Source: Palsa-1248 sp963737835 (GTDB taxonomy: Bacteria; Gemmatimonadota; Gemmatimonadetes; Gemmatimonadales; Gemmatimonadaceae). Taken from it: a stretch of DNA of 64,000 bases. Positions within the stretch are counted from its first letter, which is position 1; every line of letters begins with the position of its first letter. Under the pieces are notes generated by a model that was not told the DNA's origin, did no database searches, and worked only from the letters and a program-made list of their open reading frames with translations. Position numbers and translations under genes: made by a program. This document shows, one piece after another, positions 1 to 9,066 of this stretch. Where the stretch lies: the NCBI GenBank assembly GCA_963737835.1, contig CAVTUH010000001.1, positions 558,001 through 622,000 on the forward strand. The letters run 5' to 3'.

Positions 1-321
1 GGCCGGCGGCCCGATCCAGGCCAGTCCCGCCTCGTGCACCGCACGCGCAAAAGTCGCGCGTTCCGAGAGAAACCCGTACCCGGGGTGAATGGCCTCCGCG
101 CCCGTCCGGCGAGCCGCGTCGAGCAACGCGTCAATGCGCAGGTAGCTCTCCGACGCCCGATTTCCTCCAACGTGCACTGCCTCGTCCGCCGCGCGGACGT
201 GGGGTGCGGTGGCGTCCGCATCGCTGAAGACCGCGATGGCACGGACGCCGAGCTCGTGGCACGCACGGATCACGCGGAGCGCGATCTCACCACGATTGGC
301 GACCAGCACTTTGGAGAACAC
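1..321 (-). CDS. accC: Biotin carboxylase subunit of acyl-CoA carboxylase (N-terminal part, runs off window)
   Basis: The first 107 residues are visible. They begin with a GTG codon and the sequence VFSKVLVANRGEIALRVIR, the classic start of biotin carboxylase or the alpha subunit of propionyl/acetyl-CoA carboxylase. The conserved HPGYGFLSE segment is also present. The enzyme would carboxylate biotin using ATP and bicarbonate. It starts 2 bases after the stop of the carboxyltransferase beta subunit on the same strand, so the two are almost certainly one operon and one enzyme. The ATP-grasp core and any biotinyl domain lie outside the window, so AccC versus a PccA-type fusion cannot be decided. 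Confidence 0.93.
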   Translation of the reverse strand, partial: MFSKVLVANRGEIALRVIRACHELGVRAIAVFSDADATAPHVRAADEAVHVGGNRASESYLRIDALLDAARRTGAEAIHPGYGFLSERATFARAVHEAGLAWIGPPA

Positions 322-323
322 GG

Positions 324-1874
324 CTAGAGCGGAATGTTTCCGTGCTTCTTGGCGGGATTGCGATCGCGCTTCGTCCGCAACGTATCGAGTGCCTCGATCA
401 GTCGAGGGCGCGTCTCACGCGGGTCAATGATATCGTCAATGTAACCACGCCCCGCTGCAATGTACGGATGGGCGAATTTCTCGCGGTACTCGGCGATCTT
501 GGCGTCCAGCGCCGCGCGCGGGTCGGCGGCTTCGGCGATCTCGCGGCGAAAGAGGATCTCGACTGCACCGTTGGGGCCCATGACCGCGAGCTCGGCCGTC
601 GGCCAGGCGACGTTGTAGTCGCCGCGGATGTGCTTGGACGACATGACGTCGTACGCCCCGCCGTACGCCTTGCGGGTGATGACGGTCAGCTTCGGGACCG
701 TTGCCTCGCAGTACGCGTAGAGGAGCTTCGCACCGTGCTTGATGATGCCCCCGTGCTCCTGCGCGACGCCGGGCAGGAAGCCCGGCACATCCTCGAATGT
801 CACGAGCGGGATGTTGAAGGCGTCGCAGAACCGGATGAATCGCGCGGCCTTGACCGACGCACTGATGTCGAGGACACCGGCCAGCACGGCGGGCTGGTTT
901 GCGACGATGCCGACGCTGTAGCCACCCAGGTGCGCGAAGCCGACCATGATGTTGGGCGCGAAGTCGCGATGCACTTCCATGAAGCGGCCGTCGTCCACCA
1001 CCCGGCGGATCACATCGTGCATGTCGTACGGCTTCGTCTCGACATCCGGCACGATATCCAGCAGCGCTTCGTCGCGGCGGTCCCGCGGATCTCGGCTCGT
1101 GCCGCGCGGCGGGCCATCGAGATTGTTCGACGGGATGAACTCGAACAGCTCGCGAATGCTCGTGAGGCAGGAGACTTCATCATCGCATGTGAAGTGCGAG
1201 ATGCCCGACGTCGACCCGTGCGTATCGGCCCCGCCCAGGCCGTCCATCGTGACATCCTCGTGCGTGACCGTCTTCACCACGTTGGGACCGGTCACGAACA
1301 TATAGGACGTGCGCCGGACCATGAAGACGAAATCGGTGATCGCCGGCGAATAGACGGCGCCGCCGGCACACGGGCCAAGAATGGCCGAGATCTGGGGGAC
1401 CACGCCTGACGCGAGCGTGTTGCGGAGAAAGATCTCCGCGTAGCCGCCGAGTGAGACGACGCCCTCCTGAATGCGTGCGCCACCAGAGTCATTGAGGCCA
1501 ATGACCGGCGCGCCATTGCGCATGGCGAGGTCCATGATCTTGCAGACCTTCTCGGCCACGGCTTCAGAGAGTGAGCCGCCGAAGACCGTGAAGTCCTGCG
1601 AGAAGACGTACACCATGCGGCCGGCGATGCGGCCATGGCCCGTCACGACGCCGTCGCCGTAGATCAGCTGGTCCTCGAGACCGAAGTCGGAGGACCGGTG
1701 CGTGACGAACCGATCCAGCTCGACGAAGCTGCCTTCGTCGAGCAGGACATCCAGGCGCTCGCGCGCCGAGAGCTTTCCCTTGTCGTGTTGTTGTTGCAGT
1801 CGAGCTGCGCCGCCACCCTGTTCTGACTCGGCGCGACGCAGCTCGAGGAGTCGCAGCTTCTCCCGCATGGACAT
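324..1874 (-). CDS. pccB: Acyl-CoA (propionyl/methylmalonyl-type) carboxylase, carboxyltransferase beta subunit
   Basis: The protein has 516 residues, the usual length for PccB/AccD5-type carboxyltransferases. It starts MSMREKLRLLELRRAE and contains both crotonase-like halves. The N-terminal half carries the acyl-CoA oxyanion region DSGGARIQEGV and GPCAGGAVYSPA. The C-terminal half carries DVPGFLPG and the biotin-side segment RKAYGGAYDVM. It transfers CO2 from carboxybiotin to a short acyl-CoA such as propionyl-CoA. It lies 21 bases after the S1 gene and 2 bases before the biotin carboxylase gene on the same strand. Family assignment is firm; substrate preference is not readable from the sequence. 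Confidence 0.95.
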   Translation of the reverse strand: MSMREKLRLLELRRAESEQGGGAARLQQQHDKGKLSARERLDVLLDEGSFVELDRFVTHRSSDFGLEDQLIYGDGVVTGHGRIAGRMVYVFSQDFTVFGGSLSEAVAEKVCKIMDLAMRNGAPVIGLNDSGGARIQEGVVSLGGYAEIFLRNTLASGVVPQISAILGPCAGGAVYSPAITDFVFMVRRTSYMFVTGPNVVKTVTHEDVTMDGLGGADTHGSTSGISHFTCDDEVSCLTSIRELFEFIPSNNLDGPPRGTSRDPRDRRDEALLDIVPDVETKPYDMHDVIRRVVDDGRFMEVHRDFAPNIMVGFAHLGGYSVGIVANQPAVLAGVLDISASVKAARFIRFCDAFNIPLVTFEDVPGFLPGVAQEHGGIIKHGAKLLYAYCEATVPKLTVITRKAYGGAYDVMSSKHIRGDYNVAWPTAELAVMGPNGAVEILFRREIAEAADPRAALDAKIAEYREKFAHPYIAAGRGYIDDIIDPRETRPRLIEALDTLRTKRDRNPAKKHGNIPL

Positions 1875-1895
1875 AGGAGAGCCCCGACCCCGCTG

Positions 1896-3704
1896 CTATT
1901 CCACCATGCCTATATCGTCGTGCTCCGGTTCCATCGGCAGCACCTGCGACGGCGTTTCCGGTCGCGGTGGCTGCTCGGCTGGAATGTCGGTGACTGCGAG
2001 CACGATCCGGCGGTGGATCGGGTCCACCTCGAGGACTCGCAGATCGAGGTTCATCCCCTCGTACACGATGTCCGCGGGGCTGGCCACCGGCTTGCCGTTG
2101 TTCAACTGGCTCACCGGGACAAACCCTTCGATGTCGTTGCCGATGTCGACGACGACGCCCTTCTCCATGAGCCGCACGACCTTGCCTCGCAGCTCGGTGC
2201 CGACCGGGTACGTCTCGCCGATCCTGAGCCACGGATCCTCCTCGGCCTGCTTGAGTCCGAGGCTGATGCGCTTGTTGTCGGAATCGATGTTGAGAGATGA
2301 TGACGTCGACGGTGTCGCCCTTCTTCACCACTTCCGAGGGATGCTGGACGCGCTTCGTCCACGACATGTCCGAGATGTGGATCAGGCCATCGATCCCCGG
2401 CTCGATCTCGACGAACGCGCCGAAGCTCGTGAGGTTGCGCACCTTGCCGGAGATCCGCGTCCCGACGGGGTACTTGAGCGGCAGCACGACCCACGGATCC
2501 TGCTCGGTCTGTTTCATGCCGAGCGAGATCTTCTCCTCGTTCGGATCGACCTTGAGGACGACCGCTTCGATTGCCTCGCCGATCGATACGAGCTTGGACG
2601 GGTGTCGAACGTTGCGGGTCCAGCTCATCTCGCTGATGTGCACGAGACCTTCGATGCCCGGCTCCAGCTCGATGAAGGCACCGTAGTTCGTGATCGACAC
2701 CACCTTGCCGTGTACGCGCGTGCCGACCGGATACTTCGCAGCGACATCCTTCCACGGATAACTCTGGAGCTGCTTGAGGCCCAAGCTGATGCGCTCGCGC
2801 TCCCAATCAATGTCGAGGACTTTGACCTCGAGCTCCTGTCCAATGTGGACGAGCTCCGACGGATGCGAGATCCGCCCCCACGACATGTCCGTGATGTGGA
2901 GCAACCCGTCGACGCCACCGAGATCGATGAACGCGCCGAAGTCCGTGATGTTCTTCACCACGCCCTTCCGCACCTGATCCTTCTGGAGCTCCTTCATCAG
3001 CTTCTCGCGCTTGCCGGCGCGCTCGGCCTCGAGGATCACTCGGCGCGAGACGACGATGTTGCGGCGGCGCTTGTTGAGCTTGATGATCTTGAACTCGTAC
3101 TTCTGCCCCAGCAGCTCATCGATGTTGGGCACGCGGCGCAGTGCGATCTGCGACCCGGGAGGAACGCATCGACGCCCATGAGGTCGACGACCACGCCGCC
3201 CTTGATCTTCTTGACCAGCGTGCCTTCCACCGGCTGGTCGGTCTCGTACGCCACGCGGATGCGCTCCCACACCCGCATGAAGTCGGCTTTCTTCTTCGAG
3301 AGGACGACTGCGCCTTCCTGGTCCTCGAGATGCTCCAGCAGGACCTCGACCTGGTCGCCGGCCTTCAGCTCCGGGAGGTCCTTGAACTCCTCGAGGGGGA
3401 CGGTGCCTTCGGATTTGAATCCGATGTCGAGCACCACCATGTTGTCGCGAATGCCCTGGACCGTGGCTTTGACGATCTCGCCTTCCTCGATCGACGCCAT
3501 CGTGCCCTGGTACAACTCGCTCATCTGCTCGAACTCGAGCTCGTCCGGCAGGTCGCCCTCGTCGTACAACTCGGGCCGTCGATTCGCGAGGGGGCGAAGC
3601 TGCGCCTTCTGGATGTCGCGCTTTTCCCGCGGAGTCAACACACCTCCGGCAGTGACGCCGTTCGCGGCGTTGGCGACAGAGGCAGAAGGTTCAAGCTCAG
3701 TCAT
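1896..3704 (-). CDS. rpsA: 30S ribosomal protein S1 (interrupted by two frameshifts)
   Basis: Three consecutive reading frames together give one S1 protein of about 600 residues with tandem S1 RNA-binding domains (repeated GLVHISEMSW / GLIHISDMSW motifs). The first frame runs to the conserved DAFLPG at about 3160, where one G appears to be missing before SQIALRRVPN. The second runs to VDVII at about 2293, where one extra base precedes the expected LNIDSDNKR. The third ends at 1896. The ATG at 3704 is preferred, with GAGGAG upstream; a TTG at 3716 is an alternative. S1 helps mRNAs bind the 30S subunit and is normally essential, so the breaks are probably sequence errors. The order cmk-rpsA matches many bacteria. 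Confidence 0.93.
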
Positions 3705-3716
3705 ATCGGTGACCAA

Positions 3717-3938
3717 ATCTCCTCACACTCGCGGATTGATCACTTGCCGCGCCAAGGTAAGGGTGCGGAATCACACAGGGCCGCACGACGGCGGCCCTCT
3801 CGATTCCGTCCGGGGCCGGCAATGCTAGCCCGTCCCACGGAAAAAGATGTATCGGGAACCAGCTAACTTAGCGTGGTCGCTCCTGCCAGTCAAGGTAAAG
3901 TGCGGAGCGAGTAGGGGTTAGGGGACCAAGGGCCGGGA
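3717..3938. other. cmk-rpsA intergenic region with a GGGGTTA heptamer motif
   Basis: This 222-base spacer contains AGGGGTTAGGGG at 3913-3924, one of the heptamer motifs recurring in this window. On the minus strand a TACCTT hexamer (3755-3760) could be a -10 element for rpsA, giving a leader of roughly 45 bases that includes the GAGGAG ribosome-binding site. No coding sequence is evident. Confidence 0.45.
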
Positions 3939-4658
3939 TCAGGCCCTCGACACCGCCGCCTCGAGGAGTGCGACGATCCGACTCACCTGCTCTTCCTGCG
4001 TGAGCGACGTCGTGTCGATGAGAATCGCATCGCGCGCCTGCGTCGTCTGCGTCGCGTCCTGTGCATCGCGGTGCACGAGTCGGTCCGTTTCCTCGGCGAT
4101 CTCGGCGTCGGAGGGTGCGCGGGCGAGTCGCTCGGTCAGGCGCCGCCGGGCGCGCTCCCAGGGATCCGCTACGAGGAACACCTTCAGCGTCGCGTCGGGA
4201 AACACGACCGTACCAATGTCCCGGCCGTCCACGACCAGGTCGTGATCCGTCGCCAACCTGCGAACGGTCTCGTCGACCCATCGACGGATCCCCGGCATCT
4301 GTGCGACCCGCGAGACGGACCGGGTCACATCGGGCCCGCGGATCTCGTCCTCCGCTTCCCGGCCGGCCAGGACGGGCACAAACGTCGTCGCTCGTGCGAC
4401 GACTGACACCATCTGCGCGGCGGCGAGCACGGACGCTTCCGTCCACTGTGTGACGTCCGTGCTCAGGCGCAATTGAGCCGCGGTCGCAGCGCGGTAGAGC
4501 GCGCCGGAGTCGACGTGTCGCAACCCAACTCGCTCGGCCACGCACAGCGCGGTCAATGATTTTCCGGACGCCGCCGGGCCATCGATCGCGACGACCACGG
4601 GGCGACGACGCGCGGCCGACACGGCGCCCTGGGGCGGGACGGGACGGAGCGCGCTCAC
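3939..4658 (-). CDS. cmk: Cytidylate kinase
   Basis: The protein has 239 residues from the GTG at 4658, whose GTGA overlaps the TGA of aroA; this coupling decides the start. The P-loop GPAASGKS lies near residue 25, followed by the CMP-binding segment HVDSGALYRA and the VVDGRDIGTVVFPDA motif typical of Cmk. It phosphorylates CMP and dCMP in pyrimidine salvage and synthesis. It is co-transcribed with aroA upstream and rpsA downstream, a widely conserved order. Length and motifs are normal for the family. Confidence 0.95.
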   Translation of the reverse strand: MSALRPVPPQGAVSAARRRPVVVAIDGPAASGKSLTALCVAERVGLRHVDSGALYRAATAAQLRLSTDVTQWTEASVLAAAQMVSVVARATTFVPVLAGREAEDEIRGPDVTRSVSRVAQMPGIRRWVDETVRRLATDHDLVVDGRDIGTVVFPDATLKVFLVADPWERARRRLTERLARAPSDAEIAEETDRLVHRDAQDATQTTQARDAILIDTTSLTQEEQVSRIVALLEAAVSRA

Positions 4659-5947
4659 GCGACCACGCGGTCGAGATCGTGCCAGAAGCCCGGATAGGAC
4701 ACCTCGACGCACTGCGGATCATCAATCGTGATCTCGCTATCCGGCAGGGTCGACAGGACCCCGAAGGCCATCGCAATCCGGTGATCACCGCGCGTCTCGA
4801 CGCGCCCGCGCAGCGGGCGCTCGCTCCCTGCGACTCGCAGACCGTCGGGAAGCTCGTCGGCCTCCACCCCAAGCGCGCGCAGATTGGCCACCGTCGCCGC
4901 GATCCGGTCACTCTCCTTCACCCGCAACTCCCCGGCCCCCGTGATCACTGTGTCGCCAGAGGCGCGCGCCCCGATGCACGCGAGCAGCGGGAGCTCATCG
5001 ATCATGCCCGGCACCTCATCAGCGCCAACGGCGATCCCGCGAAGCGCGCCTGGACGCACCGTGTACGCGACCGTCGCCTCACCAACGTCGGTCTCACCTT
5101 CCGCTTCAGAGTGGATGTCGGCACCGGCGGCGGCGAGGGCGTGAAAGAAACCATCGCGGGTCGGGCTCGCCAATACATGCGGAAGATCGAGAGAGCCCCG
5201 GGGGGCAAGCGCGGCGAGCGCCGCGAAGAATGCCGCCGACGAAGGATCCCCCGGGACATCCAGACTGAACGGCCGCAGCGCATCTGATGGGACGAGTGAC
5301 ACCGCGTCGGATTCGCGATCGATCCGCGCTCCCAAGGCCTCCAGAAAGCGCTCCGTGTGGTCGCGCGACGGGCGCGGGGCCCGAACGGTCACCGGGACAC
5401 CGGCGACTGTCGCGGCGAGCAAGATGGCGCTCTTCACCTGCGCGCTGCCGGTCTCGTTGATCCAAGTCAGCGGACGCAGGGCCGCGCCATCGATCGTCAT
5501 CGGCAACGTCTCGGCGCCGTCGAAGCACAGGCGGGCCCCCATGGCACCGAGCGGGCGGGCAATGCGGCCCATCGGCCTTTGGCTCAGACTCGCGTCTCCC
5601 TCAAACCGGCTTCGGAAATCGTGAGCGGCGCACACGCCCGCCATGAGGCGCGCGGTGGTGCCGCTGTTGCCGCAATCGAGCGTGCGCGCCGGTGGGCGCA
5701 GCCCGCGGAGGCCTCGCCCGCTGACCACGAGCTCCTCGTTGCCCATGCTGGGCCGGAAGCTCTTTGGGAGGCGGACCCCGAGCGTGGCCAAGACGGACGC
5801 CGTCGAGCGGACGTCAGCCGAATCGAGGATGCCGCGGATCCGGGACTCGCCAGTCGCCAACGACGCAAAGATGAGGGCGCGGTGAGACACCGACTTGTCC
5901 CCCGGGACGCGCACTTCGCCCGCGACGCCGCGCTGAAAACGCTTCAT
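4655..5947 (-). CDS. aroA: 3-phosphoshikimate 1-carboxyvinyltransferase (EPSP synthase)
   Basis: The 430-residue protein starts MKRFQRGVAGEVRVPGDKS, with the substrate-binding PGDKSVSHRAL motif close to the N-terminus. Further hallmarks are GNSGTTARLM, a DASSAAFF-like segment (GDPSSAAFFAA) and the C-terminal VKESDRIAA and GDHRIAMAFG. It joins shikimate-3-phosphate and phosphoenolpyruvate in the cytoplasmic route to aromatic amino acids. On its strand a TACCTT hexamer ends six bases before the ATG, suggesting a leaderless transcript. GGGGTTA heptamers sit where the -35 region would be. Confidence 0.97.
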   Translation of the reverse strand: MKRFQRGVAGEVRVPGDKSVSHRALIFASLATGESRIRGILDSADVRSTASVLATLGVRLPKSFRPSMGNEELVVSGRGLRGLRPPARTLDCGNSGTTARLMAGVCAAHDFRSRFEGDASLSQRPMGRIARPLGAMGARLCFDGAETLPMTIDGAALRPLTWINETGSAQVKSAILLAATVAGVPVTVRAPRPSRDHTERFLEALGARIDRESDAVSLVPSDALRPFSLDVPGDPSSAAFFAALAALAPRGSLDLPHVLASPTRDGFFHALAAAGADIHSEAEGETDVGEATVAYTVRPGALRGIAVGADEVPGMIDELPLLACIGARASGDTVITGAGELRVKESDRIAATVANLRALGVEADELPDGLRVAGSERPLRGRVETRGDHRIAMAFGVLSTLPDSEITIDDPQCVEVSYPGFWHDLDRVVA

Positions 5948-5953
5948 CCTGGC

Positions 5954-5987
5954 AAGGTAGTGAGGACCAGGGGTTAGGGGTTAGGGA
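5954..5987 (-). promoter_or_regulatory. Possible leaderless promoter of aroA overlapping GGGGTTA heptamers
   Basis: Reading the minus strand, TACCTT (5954-5959) ends six bases before the aroA ATG, so transcription would start at or next to the start codon. No TTG-type -35 hexamer is seen; that position is occupied by two tandem GGGGTTA heptamers (5969-5987). This is an inference from spacing only. Confidence 0.35.
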
Positions 5988-6058
5988 GTACAGGGCTGCG
6001 AGGATCCACGCCGGCCTCCTCTCGCAGCCGACGACATTGCGCTCTACCTTTGATCGTC

Positions 6059-6241
6059 ATGCAGAAGGCCATTCAACTGCTGCTCACGGTCTCCGTCGAA
6101 GGCGACGATGAGCCTGGGCACGACTTCGCTCGCCGTGCGATCGCCGCAGCCCGCGACGCTATGAAGGTCGGGCGCTCACGCCACCCAGACCTCACGATCA
6201 CCGTGGAGAAGGCAGTCGAGGCGCCTGCCCCGCACCGCTAG
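6059..6241 (+). CDS. Small conserved-looking hypothetical protein
   Basis: This protein of about 60 residues starts MQKAIQLLLTVSVEGD; an upstream in-frame TTG at 6050 would add three residues. It has no signal peptide or membrane segment and contains a basic/alanine-rich helix (DFARRAIAAARDAMKVGRS). Codon use resembles neighbouring genes. Its stop overlaps by four bases the stop of the convergent beta-propeller gene. I do not recognise the family. It may be a genuine small cytoplasmic protein, but the evidence is modest. Confidence 0.5.
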   Translation: MQKAIQLLLTVSVEGDDEPGHDFARRAIAAARDAMKVGRSRHPDLTITVEKAVEAPAPHR

Positions 6242-7362
6242 AACTGCGGTTCGAGGATCCAGAAGCGGAACGTACCGTCCGCGTCGATGTGCGGTACGAA
6301 CACGCGATGTGTCGTCGGATCCAGCACGAGCGCGCTCGCGCCAATGACGCGCGGATCTGAGATAGTCTGCACGATGCTGTAGTGCTCCGGATTGTCCTCG
6401 TGCACGACGTCAATGCCGTGATCGCCCCCAGCGACAAAGAGCAGGCCCGCTCCGGCATCGAACGCGAGCTCCGTCGGATGCCCGCTGGTGGCGAGTTGCC
6501 CTGACACGTGACCATCGCTCAGCGAGAGTACGACGAGTCCGGAGTCACACCCGACGAACAGCCGTTGATGCACGTTGTCGATCGCCAGAGCCGAGGGCGC
6601 CCTGCACGGCGACACGGGGCGACCGCCGACCACGCGCAGCTTATCGCCATCGATCTTCAGCACGCTGTCACGACCGGGCACCGCGACATACACGTGGCCA
6701 GCGCCGTCTGCGACGCCGGCCACGGCCGCCGACGGGAGCGGTATCTCGCCGACGATCGTCGCGGTCAGTCGCACCGGCGGCAGCCGGCGGACGACCGTGT
6801 CGTGCCGGGGGTCCTGGTTCATCCCCATCGGCGAGCCATAGCCACCACCCATGCCCCCCTGACCCGACCGCGATCGCTGCATCATAGGAAATGCCTGCAG
6901 CGACGGCGCCAGGTTGACGACTCGGATCGTGTCTCCGAGCAGGAGCGCGCGTCGGGTCTCGGGCTCGTACGCAATGCCATCACCGTGGATCGGCATGTGC
7001 TCGCCGACGGCACCGGTGGTTGGGTTGAAGACCACGCCGGTGCTCGTCAGACCGCGTTCGTCCTCGGCAGCGACGAAATACTCCGCGCCGGGCGTGCTGT
7101 CGGCAATGTGCCCAACCACGCGCAGCTGGTCAATGTCGATGATCGTATTCCCAGCGCCGAAGAGCCGCCGGTTGACCACATCGATGTCGTACCATCGGCC
7201 CGTGAGGTGGCCGACGACCATCGAGTCGCCGACGCCGTACGCCGCGACCTTACCTGCGGACGTCTGGGCGCGAAGCGCGCCGCCTGTCAGGAGACTCGAA
7301 ACGGCCAGGGCGACGCCGAGTGCAGCGCGGCGGCAAGAACGGAGCATCGGTAGTTCGATCAT
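6238..7362 (-). CDS. Secreted YncE/NHL-like beta-propeller protein, function unknown
   Basis: From the ATG at 7362 the product has 374 residues and a signal peptide (RRAALGVALAVSSLLTGG followed by ALRAQ). The mature part shows repeated blade-like segments such as VVGHLTGRWYDIDVVNRRLFGAG, GVADGAGHVYVAVPGRDSVLKI and ALAIDNVHQRLFVGCDSGLVVLSL. These resemble YncE/NHL six- to seven-bladed propellers, which often bind ligands or proteins in the periplasm. A longer reading from 7440 is possible but lacks sense before the signal peptide. The gene ends in a four-base convergent overlap with the small plus-strand gene. No catalytic motif is visible. Confidence 0.75.
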   Translation of the reverse strand: MIELPMLRSCRRAALGVALAVSSLLTGGALRAQTSAGKVAAYGVGDSMVVGHLTGRWYDIDVVNRRLFGAGNTIIDIDQLRVVGHIADSTPGAEYFVAAEDERGLTSTGVVFNPTTGAVGEHMPIHGDGIAYEPETRRALLLGDTIRVVNLAPSLQAFPMMQRSRSGQGGMGGGYGSPMGMNQDPRHDTVVRRLPPVRLTATIVGEIPLPSAAVAGVADGAGHVYVAVPGRDSVLKIDGDKLRVVGGRPVSPCRAPSALAIDNVHQRLFVGCDSGLVVLSLSDGHVSGQLATSGHPTELAFDAGAGLLFVAGGDHGIDVVHEDNPEHYSIVQTISDPRVIGASALVLDPTTHRVFVPHIDADGTFRFWILEPQF

Positions 7363-7841
7363 CACAGAGGTGTGTGCTTGTGTCCCAGCGGATCGTCCCG
7401 TTGCGACGGTTGACGTTGTACTGAAAGATACGCGCCTCATCAGGCCTGCCCGCGACCCCGACAGCCGCCAGCGATGGCTCGGAAAGCATACTCGTGTGTC
7501 CGCACGTCTGTTGGCCTCCGTACGTTCGCCACGGCCTCAATGGCGCCGCAGGCACGCCTTTCGTCTCTATTGCGCACCTAGAGGAACGATCGAAGGCCAG
7601 CGGCATTGACGCGCTGCTGGCCCTCGAAGGGCTCAACTCCTTCCTCATCGCGAGCCGCTCGATCGCCTCGGCACGGTCCCGTCACGACCTCGCGGGGGGC
7701 GGCGGAGGGGCTGGCGGCGGCTAGGACGGCGCCCGGTGCGGGGTCGCACGCCGGCGAGTCGTGACACGTGGCCAGTCCGGACGTCAGTGGTTAAATGCGG
7801 TGCCTCTCGTTCTATCCCTGGCGTTCCCATGGTGGGTCGCG
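7363..7841. other. Intergenic stretch without a supported gene
   Basis: About 480 bases lie between the propeller gene and the next small plus-strand gene. Short open frames exist on both strands (for example 7494-7724 plus, ending in a Gly-rich run), but none has a convincing start, domain or coherent composition. The region probably holds the divergent promoters of the two flanking genes; I could not single out a clear -35/-10 pair. Confidence 0.4.
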
Positions 7842-8129
7842 ATGAGCCACGACGATCGAAGACCTGGCAGCTTCGACCCGCGGACGTGGGAGGCCATTCC
7901 ACGGTACGACCCCTCCAATCCGCCGGAGAAGAGCCGCCCTCGCCCGGTGCTGCACACAGCCGGGATCCCCGACGCGACCGGCCGGCAGCGGTGCGTGCGC
8001 TGCGGCTGCGACCTCCCGGAGGCCTCGCCGGCATACGCCCCAGGGACGGTGATCACGATCGGCGAGGGAAAGAGCTACGATAGCGTCATGTGTGTCGCTC
8101 CAGTTCCCCAGGCGCCCACGAAACGTTAG
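7842..8129 (+). CDS. Small hypothetical protein with a CxxCxC cluster
   Basis: This is a 95-residue protein from the ATG at 7842 (MSHDDRRPGSFDPRTW). The distinctive part is RQRCVRCGCDLPE near residue 60, a cysteine cluster that could be half of a zinc ribbon, with a further Cys near the C-terminus (SVMCVAP). There is no signal peptide or membrane segment. The frame could open earlier at 7761, but the added part looks non-coding. A GC-rich hairpin follows its stop. Family not recognised. Confidence 0.5.
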   Translation: MSHDDRRPGSFDPRTWEAIPRYDPSNPPEKSRPRPVLHTAGIPDATGRQRCVRCGCDLPEASPAYAPGTVITIGEGKSYDSVMCVAPVPQAPTKR

Positions 8130-8136
8130 GCCGAGT

Positions 8137-8155
8137 CGCCCCCAGACCGGGGGCG
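8137..8155 (+). terminator. GC hairpin after the small CxxCxC gene
   Basis: CGCCCCC (8137-8143) and GGGGGCG (8149-8155) form a perfect 7-bp stem with the 5-base loop AGACC, seven bases after the upstream stop codon. There is no T-tract, so an intrinsic terminator is only suggested. Confidence 0.4.
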
Positions 8156-8475
8156 CAGATAAGCATCGGGATGATACTATTCATCCACGCCGGATCTGGC
8201 GCGCACATCCCCACCCATCACATGGCAACGGCTGACGCCTGAGCCGTTCCGTTTCGCGCACGCAAATCCATTAATTAGGACGCTTTGTGACGAATTAATC
8301 CCCGCGACACGAGGCACTCTCAGCGAGCGCATGAGCCCGACGAGCCTGCACGAACGGGAGATAGCCCTCGCCTATCGCCGACCTCGAAACGAAGTATTGG
8401 ACCCTGCGACAGCGACTCGGCAATGTCCTCTCACACTCGAATCGCGGGCCAGACGGCGCCGCTTTGGAGGTCGGG
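8156..8475. other. AT-rich intergenic region with a short inverted repeat
   Basis: The spacer ahead of the secreted Hcp-like gene contains the locally AT-rich inverted repeat ATTAATT ... AATTAAT (near 8270-8300), unusual in this GC-rich window. It could be an operator or promoter region. No coding sequence is supported. Confidence 0.3.
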
Positions 8476-9066
8476 ATGCGCTCACGAGCCCTGCTGCTCG
8501 CTGCTTTCCATGCGACTGCCGTCGCCGCTGTCGTCGCTCTCGGATTGCCGGCTCAGGGGCTCCGCACACCGACTCCACCGGCGCCGAATCAGAGAATGAT
8601 CGTCGCCCCGACGGCGGCCGCGGCCTCGTCGCCGGGAACCGGTCCGCTGGCGATCACGCTCAGTGTCCAGGGCACGCTGCTGTCGCTCGGGAACGCAACA
8701 GTTGCACACTTCAGCGACCCCACGATCCCGCCCCCGGGCTCGGGCGGCGCCCCGCCGTCGGGTGAGGTCAGGACTGGTACCTCCGCCGCGACGGCGTCGG
8801 GCCAAGGCAGCAGCCCGGGCACCGTGATCGTGACCTTCGCGAGCACCAAGCAACTCACCGGCAACGCCTCGCGCGGCCAGTCGTGCAACTCTCCGCTGTT
8901 GGCACTCATGTGCCAACTCAAGCTGACCGTGAGCGGAGCCGGCGGCCAGACGACGGCGACGTACGTGATGAAGGGCGTAAACATCGCGTCCACCGCGTCC
9001 GGTTCTCCCGCGGTGATCACGTTTGCGTACAAACAGATCCAGTACACTTTCCCGCCCGCGCCATAG
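8476..9066 (+). CDS. Secreted protein with a possible Hcp-like (T6SS tube) fold
   Basis: The 196-residue product starts at the ATG at 8476, preceded by a GGAGGT ribosome-binding site. It begins with a signal peptide (SRALLLAAFHATAVAAVVALG). After a Pro/Ser/Gly-rich stretch, the C-terminal half has a pattern resembling Hcp proteins: a strand ending in a T-K-type segment, a polar strand pair, then YVMKGVNIAS and a final AYKQIQYTF strand like the FSKIEWTY end of Hcp. The similarity is my pattern judgement; an all-beta secreted protein of another kind is possible. No other type VI genes are nearby. Confidence 0.55.
   Translation: MRSRALLLAAFHATAVAAVVALGLPAQGLRTPTPPAPNQRMIVAPTAAAASSPGTGPLAITLSVQGTLLSLGNATVAHFSDPTIPPPGSGGAPPSGEVRTGTSAATASGQGSSPGTVIVTFASTKQLTGNASRGQSCNSPLLALMCQLKLTVSGAGGQTTATYVMKGVNIASTASGSPAVITFAYKQIQYTFPPAP

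Noticed and set aside
342..1409. Long open frame on the plus strand opposite the carboxylase beta subunit gene
   Set aside because: It is the antisense shadow of a clearly conserved protein; the high GC content keeps stop codons rare in other frames.
1702..3828. 708-codon plus-strand frame opposite rpsA
   Set aside because: Composition is Ser/Arg/Thr-rich noise, and the minus strand carries an unmistakable S1 protein.
7494..7724. 76-codon plus-strand frame ending in a Gly-rich run
   Set aside because: No ribosome-binding site, domain or coherent composition; it may equally be chance.
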